Assembly (NCBI GenBank): GCA_034669045.1
Contig: JAXDOD010000103.1
Span: 1-64,000 of the forward strand
Length of the DNA stretch: 64,000 nucleotides
Direction of reading: 5' to 3'
DNA from: VAZQ01 sp034669045
Lineage (GTDB): Bacteria > Pseudomonadota > Alphaproteobacteria > Rhizobiales > Xanthobacteraceae
The stretch's first letter is position 1. Each line of letters opens with the position of its first letter. This document shows, piece after piece, positions 1 through 7,728 of this stretch. Below the pieces are notes generated by a model that was given only the letters and a program-made list of their open reading frames with translations, ran no database searches and was not told where the DNA came from. The position numbers and the translations under genes are program-made.

Positions 1-1040
1 TTCTCGCCGGGAGGGCCAGGCTCGCGCCCCGGATTGTGCGGGCCGAACCAGGCCGTTAGCCGGAACGGCTCCTTCGATGCGCCGAAATGCTGGTGAAACC
101 AGCGCGCGCCACCCGGCGCGGCCGAGACCATGCCGAACGGCTCATAGTCGACGCGCTTGACCTCCTTCGCCTTGCCGTCCTTCCACGGCGTCACGCCGTC
201 GCGCTCCGGCCAGGTATAGGTGTAGCCGTTGCCCTTGAGGCAGATCAGCACCGCCGCCGAGGTGTGCGCGTGCGCCTTGGAATAACGGCCGTTCTCGTGC
301 TGGCCGATCCACAGATAGAACGTGTTGCCGGTCATAAAAGGCTCCACCCGACGCCAGCCGGGCGAACGCCGGTTGTCCAGCGGCAGGTCGCAATTGATGA
401 CGTCGGGCACGAAATTGGTGCGCCGCATGGCGAGCCCGCGCACCGGATCGGGCTCGATGTCGTCCTTGTACTTGTAGAAGTCATCCGCGCCCGAGAACCG
501 GTCCTTGAACTGATAGGGCGCGTTGAAGATGAAGTCGGTGTTGTTGATCAGATTCATCAGGTTGGGCGCGGTCGTGCCGGCGATCAGCACCGCCGGGGAG
601 GAACTCGCATTGACGATGCGATGCCAGGCGTTGACCGGGATCGAGAACATCGAGCCCTTTTGCCATTCGAACACGTGCTTCTTCGAGTCGGCGTCGAGCC
701 AGACCTCGGTGGTGCCGCGGCCTTCCGCCACCAGATAGATTTCCTCGTAGATGTGCTTTTCCGGGTTGAGCGCACCGGCGCCCGGCACCTCGACGACATA
801 GCAGCCCCATTTGCCCTCGGTGCCGTGGAGCTGGATATAGGAGCCCTTGCCGCCCAGGCGTTTCCACGGCTTCATCGGCAGGTTCATCACGCTCTTGACG
901 CCGATGTCGCGGAAGGTCGGGATGCCTTCCGCCTCCATGAACAGGTCGTAGGGGGTCTTCGGTCGGCCGAAAGCGCCGGTGCCGGCCCGGTTGATGCCGG
1001 TCGGCTCGTGCCAGTGGGTCTTCTCGCTCAATTCATGCAT
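1..1040 (-). CDS. Double-cupin domain protein (partial, C-terminus outside window)
   Basis: The reading frame opens at ATG 1040 and runs off the left edge without a stop; about 346 residues are visible. Two cupin barrels are recognisable. The N-terminal one has a KHIYEEIYLVAEGRG-type first motif and a later AWHRIVNAS His motif. The C-terminal one has a SKAHAHTSAAVLICLKG motif with His-x-His. This is the layout of bicupin dioxygenases and sugar-type cupins, and probably a metal enzyme acting in aromatic or small-acid metabolism. The shine-dalgarno is weak (AAGAAAGAG about 7 bases upstream). The downstream neighbour on the same strand side is an enolase-superfamily gene ending 236 bp upstream of this start. 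The exact reaction is not recognised. Confidence 0.8.
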   Translation of the reverse strand, partial: MHELSEKTHWHEPTGINRAGTGAFGRPKTPYDLFMEAEGIPTFRDIGVKSVMNLPMKPWKRLGGKGSYIQLHGTEGKWGCYVVEVPGAGALNPEKHIYEEIYLVAEGRGTTEVWLDADSKKHVFEWQKGSMFSIPVNAWHRIVNASSSPAVLIAGTTAPNLMNLINNTDFIFNAPYQFKDRFSGADDFYKYKDDIEPDPVRGLAMRRTNFVPDVINCDLPLDNRRSPGWRRVEPFMTGNTFYLWIGQHENGRYSKAHAHTSAAVLICLKGNGYTYTWPERDGVTPWKDGKAKEVKRVDYEPFGMVSAAPGGARWFHQHFGASKEPFRLTAWFGPHNPGREPGPPGE

Positions 1041-1275
1041 GGCGCGCTCTTTCTTGCTTGCTTGCGCAGGCTGCAGGGGATGGCCCGTTATAGGCCGGCC
1101 GCCGCCATATGCCAAGAGATGGCCAGGGCCGAAAGACCCCGGAAAGTAGGGGGCTTTTTGGCTCGCGCCGGGTCCCCCGCTGCGCGCATGGGGCACTCGG
1201 TCGAGCTGCGTTTCCGGGCGCAGTGCAGCACGAAGCGGAGCCGAGCGCTGCACCGCGCGCACACGCGTTCGCCGT

Positions 1276-2379
1276 CTACCGTACGCGGTAGCGTTCGATC
1301 ACCGTTTCATCGACCTCGAAACCAAGGCCGTCGCCGGTCGGCACCGCCAGGCGGCCGTTGCGGGCGACCACGGCCTCCCCGAGCGGGCTCGCTTCGAGAT
1401 CGCAGAAACGGTGCTCGCACAGGCCTTCCCTCGGCATCGCCGCATTGAGGTGAAGGGCCGCCACCAGCGCGGGTCCCAGGAACGGCGAATGGGGCACCGC
1501 CCGCAGGCCGTGATCCTCGATATAGGACATCGCCTTTCGCATCTCGGTGATGCCGCCCATCTTGCAGACGCTGGGCTGCACCACGGCCACGGCCTGCGCG
1601 TCCGTGATCCAGCGCACGTCGTTGTAGTTGCCGAGGTTCTCGCCGGCCGCGAGCGGCACGCGGACGGCGCGGCGGATGGCGGCCAGGGCGTCGTAGGCGT
1701 CCGCCGGATAGAGCGGCTCCTCCAGCCAGGCGACGTCGTAGGGCTCGAGCTTGCGGCAGATCGCAACGATGTCGTCAGGCCGGTCCCAGAAGCAATTGGT
1801 ATCGACCATGAGCGAGACGTCCGGGCCGATCGCCTCGCGCGCGGCGGCCACCATTTTCACGCTGTGCTCGTGCAGCTTGACGTGCCGGTAGCCGCGGTCC
1901 ACCGCCTTGGCGGCGACGCGCGCCACGTGCTCGGCCGTGCCCAGCCGAAACAGGCTGGCATAGGCCGGGATGGCCGGCTTGTGCGCGGTTGCGCCAAGGA
2001 GCCGCCAGACCGGCTGTCTCGCCGCCTTGCCGGCGATGTCCCACAGCGCGATGTCGAGCCCGGAGAGCGCGAACTGCACCGGGCCGCTGCGGGCCATGCT
2101 CTGCGTCTTGCGGGTGAATTCGGCCATCAGCGCCGAAATGTCGGCCGGATCGCGTCCCAGCGCGAGCTTGGCGACGATCTCGGAAATCGCCGTGATCGTC
2201 ACCGGTGTCGAGGCATGGCTGAACGCCTCGCCCCAGCCGGTGATGCCACTGTCGGTCTCCACCCGGACCAGGAGAATAGGCTGCGTGTCCCAGCTGCCGA
2301 TGCCGTGGCGCAGCGGTTTCGGCGCGCCATGATCGTAGGGGATGCCGACGAACACCGGCTCGACTCGCGTGATCTTCAT
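1276..2379 (-). CDS. Mandelate racemase/muconate lactonizing enzyme family (enolase superfamily) protein
   Basis: A 367-residue protein, the normal length for the family, with an N-terminal capping domain (about 1-125) and a C-terminal barrel. ATG 2379 (MKITRVEPVF) is chosen because the family starts here; the longer frame upstream has no homology-like content. Metal ligands are visible as D193 (MVDTN), E220/E221 (WLEEPL) and E247 (AAGEN). The base motif is K168-x-H170 and the second acid/base is H297 (VPHSPF). The Asp that usually pairs with this His, in the QPD motif, is Ser270 here (VVQPSVCKMGG). It is probably a sugar-acid or hydroxy-acid dehydratase or racemase; the substrate is unknown. 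It is divergent from the gene at 2548. Confidence 0.88.
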   Translation of the reverse strand: MKITRVEPVFVGIPYDHGAPKPLRHGIGSWDTQPILLVRVETDSGITGWGEAFSHASTPVTITAISEIVAKLALGRDPADISALMAEFTRKTQSMARSGPVQFALSGLDIALWDIAGKAARQPVWRLLGATAHKPAIPAYASLFRLGTAEHVARVAAKAVDRGYRHVKLHEHSVKMVAAAREAIGPDVSLMVDTNCFWDRPDDIVAICRKLEPYDVAWLEEPLYPADAYDALAAIRRAVRVPLAAGENLGNYNDVRWITDAQAVAVVQPSVCKMGGITEMRKAMSYIEDHGLRAVPHSPFLGPALVAALHLNAAMPREGLCEHRFCDLEASPLGEAVVARNGRLAVPTGDGLGFEVDETVIERYRVR

Positions 2380-2547
2380 GTCATTGGCCCACGCGCGTGA
2401 CCGTCGCAGCTCAAGGTCCCGCGATCGGGTTTTCTGGCGTAACGCGCGCATTAAGGATAGCAAAACTCCATCGGAAAAACGCCGGCTGGTAACTCATTGG
2501 TAACCGCCGTGGTTTCCAATTCGTCAACCACGAATTGAGGACCATCC

Positions 2548-3519
2548 ATGGCCAGGCGCAAGGACTCCGAAGAGAAATCCGCACCGTCCGAGGTGCCCGC
2601 TGCCCTGGCGGCGCCCGCCCTCGCGGCAAAGCCGCTCGAGCCGGTGACCGATGCCGCGGCCCTCGATACGCCCAAGCTGGATGCGCCCAAGCTCGAGGCG
2701 CCGGCCAGCGAGCCACCGCACATCCAGACGATCGGGATCGCGAGCGCCGACGCCCCGAAGCTCGAGCTGCCGAAGCTCGATTTTCCGAAGCCCGACGCGA
2801 TCAAGCCCTTGATGGCGGAGGACGCCCCGCTGCCGCCGATCGAGCCTGTGCTCGCCGCCGCCGCTTCGAGCGAGGCGCCGGCGCGCGCCAGCCGATTTGC
2901 GCTGCTCGCCGCCTGCGTCGCGGTTGCGGCCGCTTGCGGCAGCATGGCCGGCGCGCTCGGCGCGTCGAGCCTGTGGCGGCCGGCGCCCGCACCGGCCACG
3001 GCGGCCGCGATGGCGACCACCGGTGACGAGACCCGCGCCCTGCAGCAGACCATCGCGCAATTGCGCACGGATCTTGCCGCGCTCAAGACCAGCGTCGAGG
3101 CCGGGACCAAGGCCAGCAACGGCCAGTTCGCCAAGGTCACCGAACGCTTCGACCGCGTCGAGCGCGCGCAGGCCGAGCCGGCCGCGAAGATCGCCAAGGC
3201 GGTCGAAACGCTGGAGCGTCGCGCCGAACTCAGCCACGCCAAGGACGTCACCGGGTCGGTGACGCCGCCGCAGCCGACGGCCGTCTCGAATCCGGCGCAG
3301 CCGCCACAGTCGCCGCTGCCGCAGGGACCGGTGGTCGAGGGATGGTTCGTACGCGACGTCTATCGCGGCGCCGCCATCATCCAGGGCCGCCGCTTCGGCG
3401 TGATGGAGGTCGAGCCCGGCGACACCGTGCCGGGGGTCGGCCGTGTCGAGGCGATCCGCAAGCAGGAAGGCCGCTGGGTCGTGGTCACGTCGCGCGGTCT
3501 GATCACCCAGACGCGCTGA
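2548..3519 (+). CDS. Hypothetical single-TM protein with Pro/Ala-rich N-terminus
   Basis: A 323-residue protein of no recognised function. The first ~110 residues are low-complexity, with repeated AP-KLE/KLD/KLELP units. One transmembrane segment follows at about 112-138 (FALLAACVAVAAACG), then a likely coiled coil (about 160-230, QQTIAQLRTDLAALKTSVE). The folded C-terminal ~70 residues (EGWFVRDVYRGAAIIQGRRF to the end) look globular and contain PGDTVPGVGRVEAIR, like a small beta domain. N-in, C-out topology would put the coiled coil and C-domain in the periplasm. ATG 2548 follows GAGGACC. Similar proteins are common in bradyrhizobia (recollection, not a search). Confidence 0.75.
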   Translation: MARRKDSEEKSAPSEVPAALAAPALAAKPLEPVTDAAALDTPKLDAPKLEAPASEPPHIQTIGIASADAPKLELPKLDFPKPDAIKPLMAEDAPLPPIEPVLAAAASSEAPARASRFALLAACVAVAAACGSMAGALGASSLWRPAPAPATAAAMATTGDETRALQQTIAQLRTDLAALKTSVEAGTKASNGQFAKVTERFDRVERAQAEPAAKIAKAVETLERRAELSHAKDVTGSVTPPQPTAVSNPAQPPQSPLPQGPVVEGWFVRDVYRGAAIIQGRRFGVMEVEPGDTVPGVGRVEAIRKQEGRWVVVTSRGLITQTR

Positions 3520-3671
3520 GCGCCCGTCGCTCGCGAGCCCGGCCGCATCGCCGCTGCCAGGCCCCGCGTTGTCCGCTCGTCCGCCCTTTCGTGCGGGGAC
3601 CCGGCTCCCTCATCACGAGGGCCGGAGTCCCGATTGCCCCGGGAATGAGCGGAGGAACGGCCGCCCCTTGG

Positions 3672-3821
3672 CTATGACGAGAAGTGGCCCAGATAGATCG
3701 CCACATAAAGGCCGACGACCAGCATCAGGCTGACCCCCAGAACCACGAGCACCGGGCGGTCCAGAAAGCCCGCGCGCGCCTCGACCGGCGTTTCGACGGT
3801 ATGTCCTTGATCTTTATGCAT
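3672..3821 (-). CDS. Small single-TM membrane protein
   Basis: A 49-residue reading frame starting MHKDQGHTVETPVEARAGFL and ending in one strongly hydrophobic helix (VLVVLGVSLMLVVGLYVAIYL), the pattern of a real small membrane protein rather than a shadow frame. ATG 3821 has GGGA about 8 bases upstream. The frame stays open further upstream, but that part is low-quality sequence from a palindromic repeat. Function unknown; it stands alone between two plus-strand genes. Confidence 0.5.
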   Translation of the reverse strand: MHKDQGHTVETPVEARAGFLDRPVLVVLGVSLMLVVGLYVAIYLGHFSS

Positions 3822-3889
3822 CGGGCGATTCCCACATTGCTCTGTCAGTCGATAACGTTGCAGGGCAGGGGCGGGTTCCCCGTCCGGTT

Positions 3890-4009
3890 CCGTCATTCCG
3901 GGCCCACGCCTCGCAGGGTGGACCAAAGCGCGCGCAGCGCGCGTTGCTGACGCCGTCGCCCCGTGCGCGTGGTGACGGAGACGCTCCGGCGGCGGCGCCC
4001 AAATGACGG
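3890..4009. repeat. Degenerate dispersed palindromic repeat
   Basis: The arms CCGTCATT (3890) and AATGACGG (ending 4009) are inverted copies, and the interior is GC-rich with partial complementarity. It belongs to the same family as the elements at 46918-47018 and 63073-63129. It lies just upstream of the Rieske oxygenase gene. Confidence 0.45.
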
Positions 4010-4050
4010 CCGCACCGCCATCGTATAAACGTGATGGACGGAGCACCCCC

Positions 4051-5382
4051 ATGCTGAGCGCCGAACAGAACGATCTGATCACCCGCATCGGTCCCGGCAC
4101 GCCGGCGGGCACGCTGATGCGGCGCTATTGGCAGCCGGCCGCGCTGGTCGACGAGCTCGCCGGCAACCGCCCGGTGAAGCCGCTGCGGCTGCTCGGCGAG
4201 GACCTCGTCCTGTTCCGCGACGACCGGGGCCGCCACGGGCTGATCGCGCGCGCCTGTCCGCATCGCGGCACCGACCTCGCCTATGGCCGGCTCGAGAACG
4301 GCGGCCTGCGCTGCGCCTTCCACGGCTGGCTGTTCGACGTCACCGGCCAATGCCTGGAGACGCCGGCCGAGCCCGAGGGCAGCCGCATGTGCGCCAGTAT
4401 CCGGCAAAAGGCCTATCCGGTGGTGGAGAGGAGCGGCATCCTGTTCGCCTTCATGGGCGCGGGCGAGCCGCCGGTATTCCCGCAGTTCGACTGCTTCGTC
4501 GCGCCCGCGACCCACACCTTCGCGTTCAAGGGCATGATCGACTGCAACTGGCTCCAATCCCTCGAGGTCGGCATCGACCCGGCGCACACCTCGTTCCTGC
4601 ATCGCTTCTTCCACGACGAGGATCCCAAGGAGGGCTACGGCAAGCTCTTCCGCGACATCTCGCTCGATTCCGAAATCCCGATGACGCGCCTGATGCGCGA
4701 GCATCCGCGTCCGCGCATCGAGGTCGAGCCGACCGACTATGGCCTGCGCGTCATCACGCTGCGGCGGATCAGCGACGCCCATACGCATGTGCGGGTGACC
4801 AACCTCGTCTTCCCGCACGCCTTCGTGATCCCCATGAGCAGCGAGATGACGATCACGCAGTGGCACGTGCCGATCGACGACACCCGCCACTACTGGTACG
4901 CGATCTTCACCAGCTTCGGCGCGCCGGTGGACAAGGACGAGATGCGCCGCCAGCGGCTCGCGCTCTATCAATTGCCGGACTACGTGCCGCGCAAGAACAG
5001 GAGCAACGACTACGGCTTCGACCCGCACGAGCAGGCGCACGCGACCTTCACCGGCATGGGCGCCGACATCAACGTGCACGACCAGTGGGCCTGCGAGTCG
5101 ATGGGAGCGATCCAGGACCGCACCTGCGAGCATCTCGGCCAGTCCGACAAGGCGATCACCGCCTATCGCCGCCTGCTGCGCGGCGCCATCGAGGCGGCCG
5201 GCAACGGCGCCACGCCGCCGATGGTGCTCGACGCCGCCTCGGCCGCGGCGCTCACCGGCCCGGCCGCCATCGACGGCATCGGCCCGACCGCCGACTGGCA
5301 GGGCTACTGGCGCAAGACCGACGCCGCGCGGCGCCAGGCGTCGGCCTGGGCGAACGGCGGTGATGTGGCAAACGGCGCGTAA
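4051..5382 (+). CDS. Rieske [2Fe-2S] aromatic ring-hydroxylating oxygenase, alpha subunit
   Basis: A 443-residue oxygenase of the phthalate 4,5-dioxygenase/VanA type. The Rieske cluster ligands are C69-x-H71 and C88-x2-H91 (ACPHRGTD, CAFHGW). The mononuclear iron site is D176, H179 and H184 (GIDPAHTSFLH). It would insert oxygen into an aromatic ring or O-demethylate it, with electrons from a reductase. No reductase or ferredoxin gene is adjacent, so it presumably uses one encoded elsewhere. ATG 4051 is preceded by GGAG and matches the family start (MLSAEQNDLITRIGPGTPAG); the in-frame ATG at 4003 lacks support. Two palindromic repeats follow immediately downstream. Confidence 0.92.
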   Translation: MLSAEQNDLITRIGPGTPAGTLMRRYWQPAALVDELAGNRPVKPLRLLGEDLVLFRDDRGRHGLIARACPHRGTDLAYGRLENGGLRCAFHGWLFDVTGQCLETPAEPEGSRMCASIRQKAYPVVERSGILFAFMGAGEPPVFPQFDCFVAPATHTFAFKGMIDCNWLQSLEVGIDPAHTSFLHRFFHDEDPKEGYGKLFRDISLDSEIPMTRLMREHPRPRIEVEPTDYGLRVITLRRISDAHTHVRVTNLVFPHAFVIPMSSEMTITQWHVPIDDTRHYWYAIFTSFGAPVDKDEMRRQRLALYQLPDYVPRKNRSNDYGFDPHEQAHATFTGMGADINVHDQWACESMGAIQDRTCEHLGQSDKAITAYRRLLRGAIEAAGNGATPPMVLDAASAAALTGPAAIDGIGPTADWQGYWRKTDAARRQASAWANGGDVANGA

Positions 5383-5406
5383 CGGGCGGTGATGTTGCAA
5401 ACGGCC

Positions 5407-5510
5407 CGTAGGGTGGGCAAAGGCGCGTCTTCGCGCCGTGCCCACGCGGCTTCCGTGCAAGCCTCTGCGAGGTCGGACGCGTGGGCACGCTTCGCTTTGC
5501 CCACCCTACG
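5407..5510. repeat. Palindromic intergenic repeat, copy 1
   Basis: A 104-bp element bounded by the inverted arms CGTAGGGTGGGCAAAG and CTTTGCCCACCCTACG, with an inner pair GTGCCCACGC/GCGTGGGCAC. It could fold into a long stem. It is the first of two tandem copies that fill the 5383-5733 gap, which otherwise holds no gene. Such elements are common between genes in bradyrhizobia. Confidence 0.85.
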
Positions 5511-5531
5511 CCGTCTGCAATCGACATTCCG

Positions 5532-5632
5532 CGTAGGGTGGGCAAAGGCGCGCAGCGCCGTGCCCACGCGGCTTCCGTGCAAGCCTCTGCGACATCGGAC
5601 GCGTGGGCACGCTTCGCTTTGCCCACCCTACG
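5532..5632. repeat. Palindromic intergenic repeat, copy 2
   Basis: A 101-bp near-identical direct copy of 5407-5510: same outer arms, same inner GTGCCCACGC/GCGTGGGCAC pair, and the same TTCCGTGCAAGCCTCTGCGA core. It differs by a 3-bp deletion and a few substitutions. It sits between the convergent Rieske oxygenase and FMN oxidase genes and may act as a bidirectional transcript end. Confidence 0.85.
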
Positions 5633-5733
5633 GCCCTAGGGACCGTGCCCGGGCGCCAATGCCCGCGACCTACCACCGCAAGGCCCCAGCACCGTCGCAG
5701 GTTGGCATGACAACCCAAATCCGCCAGCCGTCC

Positions 5734-6963
5734 CTACGCCTCCGCCTCCTGCACCAGGTTCTCGCGCGAAATCTCCGCGACCGAGCTCGTCCCGGCGAGG
5801 CGCATCACCACGGCCAGATTGTCGCGCAGATATTCGAGCACGCTCTGGGCGCCGAGCGCGCCGCCGAGCGCGAGGCCGTACAGCACCGGCCGCCCGCAGG
5901 CGACCACGTTGGCGCCGAGCGCCAGCGCCTTGAACACGTCGGTGCCGCGCCGCACGCCGCCGTCGAGGATGATCGGGACGCGCCCTTCCACCGCATCGGC
6001 GATCCGCGGCAGGATCGAAACCGTCGCCTGCACGCCGTCGAAGGCGCGGCCGCCGTGGTTGGAAATGTAGATCGCGTCCATCCCGCGCTTGAGCGCCGCG
6101 GCCGCGACCTTCGGCGACAGCACGCCCTTGACGATGATGGGCAGGCCCGATTCCTTCTTGAGGAATTCGAGGTCGTCCCAGGTGAGGTCGCGCTTACGAT
6201 CGTTCATCGCCGCATCGGCCTTGGCGAAGTCCGGAATCGACCTCGGCACGTTGCCCTTGCCGAGCGAGCGCGGGGGCCGGAAGTCGTTGCGGATGTTCTC
6301 TTCGCGCGGATAGCCGAACAGGTTGTCGATGGTGGGCGCGATCGCGGTATAGCCGGCGGCCTTGGCGCGCTGCGCCAACTCGCGCACGATGCCGCGGTCC
6401 TTCATGTAATAGAGCTGGAACCATTTCGGTCCCGGATTGGCGGCCGCGATCTCCTCCATGCTCAGATTGGACTGCGTCGAGGTCAGCATCAGCGTGCCGA
6501 CCGCGCGCGCCGCCTTGGCGGTGCCTTCCTCCTTGGACACGTGCGCAAGGCCGTGGCTGCCCATGGGCGGCACGATGATCGGCATCGTGAGCTTGGAGCC
6601 CAGGATTTCGACGCTCATGTCGACCTTCTCGGTGCCGTTCATCGGCTGCGGGTCGATGAAGATGCGCGTGAACGCCGCCATGTTCTCGCCGCGGGTAAAG
6701 TTGGCACCCGAACCGCTCGAGATATAGCCGTAGCCACCGACCGGAAGCACTTTCTGCGCCTCCTGCTCGATCTCGATCAGGTTGATGATCTTGATCTTCT
6801 GATTGGCTTTGGACCCTTCATAGGGCGCGGTCGAGTAGGCCGGCTGCTGCATGCCGGCATCGGCGGGCGGACTGACTTGCGCCAGCACCGGGCCGTTGGT
6901 CGTGCTCATTGCGGCTGCCGCCAGTGTCCCGGACAGCAGGAAGTCGCGTCGCATCATGGTCAT
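5734..6963 (-). CDS. Tat-exported FMN-dependent alpha-hydroxy acid oxidase/dehydrogenase
   Basis: A 409-residue member of the lactate/glycolate/mandelate oxidase family, which oxidises 2-hydroxy acids to 2-oxo acids with FMN. Residues 1-29 form a twin-arginine signal (MRRDFLLSGTLAAAA ... VLAQ), so the holoenzyme should be exported folded. The catalytic region SNHGGRAFDG holds H303 and R306, and the FMN phosphate region is LDGGVRRGTDVFKALALGA (333-351) with GRP at 357-359. ATG 6963 is fixed by GGAGGAG 6 bases upstream; the long N-terminal extension of the frame is spurious. The gene may be the last of the minus-strand catabolic run, but 234 bp separate it from the cupin gene upstream. Confidence 0.9.
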   Translation of the reverse strand: MTMMRRDFLLSGTLAAAAMSTTNGPVLAQVSPPADAGMQQPAYSTAPYEGSKANQKIKIINLIEIEQEAQKVLPVGGYGYISSGSGANFTRGENMAAFTRIFIDPQPMNGTEKVDMSVEILGSKLTMPIIVPPMGSHGLAHVSKEEGTAKAARAVGTLMLTSTQSNLSMEEIAAANPGPKWFQLYYMKDRGIVRELAQRAKAAGYTAIAPTIDNLFGYPREENIRNDFRPPRSLGKGNVPRSIPDFAKADAAMNDRKRDLTWDDLEFLKKESGLPIIVKGVLSPKVAAAALKRGMDAIYISNHGGRAFDGVQATVSILPRIADAVEGRVPIILDGGVRRGTDVFKALALGANVVACGRPVLYGLALGGALGAQSVLEYLRDNLAVVMRLAGTSSVAEISRENLVQEAEA

Positions 6964-7197
6964 GAAATCTCCTCCCGAGGTCGCCCCAGGCGCTGCGATC
7001 GTTGCCGCAGACACGTGAGCATGCCCGATTGTGGGTGTTATCGGGGGGCGAGTCGAGATGGCTGCAGCCTCGGGTCCCGGGCGCTGCCGACCCGGGGACC
7101 GGTCCGGATACCGTCTTCGGAACGGTCCCGGATCAGCGGGTGCACCAATTTCGCGCTTCGCGCTCATGCTGCACCGCGTCCGGGACACGAAGCAGCG

Positions 7198-7710
7198 CTA
7201 TTCCTTGAACTCGGGCGAGTTCTCGGTCTGCTGCAGGTCGGACGCCAGGTGCTCCTGGATCGGAATATGGATGAACGCCGCCCACAGCGCCGGCTTCTCC
7301 GGATCGAGATTGAAATGCTGATGCTCGACCTCGTCCGGATTGAGCGGGAGCAGCACGAGGTCGCCCTTCTCCCAGTCCATGCGCTGGCCTTCCACGATGG
7401 AATAGCCTTTTCCGTCGAGCACGTAGATCACCAGCCCGCCCTGGTGGCGGTGGCGGCCGGACTTGGTCCTGATCTCGTGCGTGAACACGCGCCATTGCAG
7501 CAGCGGCACGTCGGTGTAGTAGACCGGATCGAGGAAGAAACGCAGCCGCCCCTGGCGCGCCTGGAATACTTCACGCTCGGCTTTCTTGATGACGATCGGG
7601 CCGTTCTTGTTGCGCTCGGCCTGCTCGCGCCGGTACTTCAGCGTGCGCTCATAGGGATTGTCCTGCAGCGGCGGGCGTTCGCGTTCCCGCGTGCGTTCGA
7701 GCTCAGCCAT
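7198..7710 (-). CDS. Cupin protein A (metal-site intact) downstream of the CDC48 gene
   Basis: A 170-residue single-domain cupin. A charged, helical N-terminus (about 1-45) precedes the barrel. Motif 1 carries H87-R88-H89 (SGRHRHQGG) and motif 2 carries H130/H132 (VEHQHFN), so a metal site is plausible. It is paralogous to the cupin at 9899-10408: the segments SGR..QGG.VI.VL.G.GY and HFN.DPEKP align. The start lies only 18 bp after the AAA gene stop, so the two are surely co-transcribed. It could be a dioxygenase, isomerase or small-molecule sensor; the substrate is unknown. Confidence 0.88.
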   Translation of the reverse strand: MAELERTRERERPPLQDNPYERTLKYRREQAERNKNGPIVIKKAEREVFQARQGRLRFFLDPVYYTDVPLLQWRVFTHEIRTKSGRHRHQGGLVIYVLDGKGYSIVEGQRMDWEKGDLVLLPLNPDEVEHQHFNLDPEKPALWAAFIHIPIQEHLASDLQQTENSPEFKE

Positions 7711-7728
7711 CGTCCTCGTCCTTCCCGC

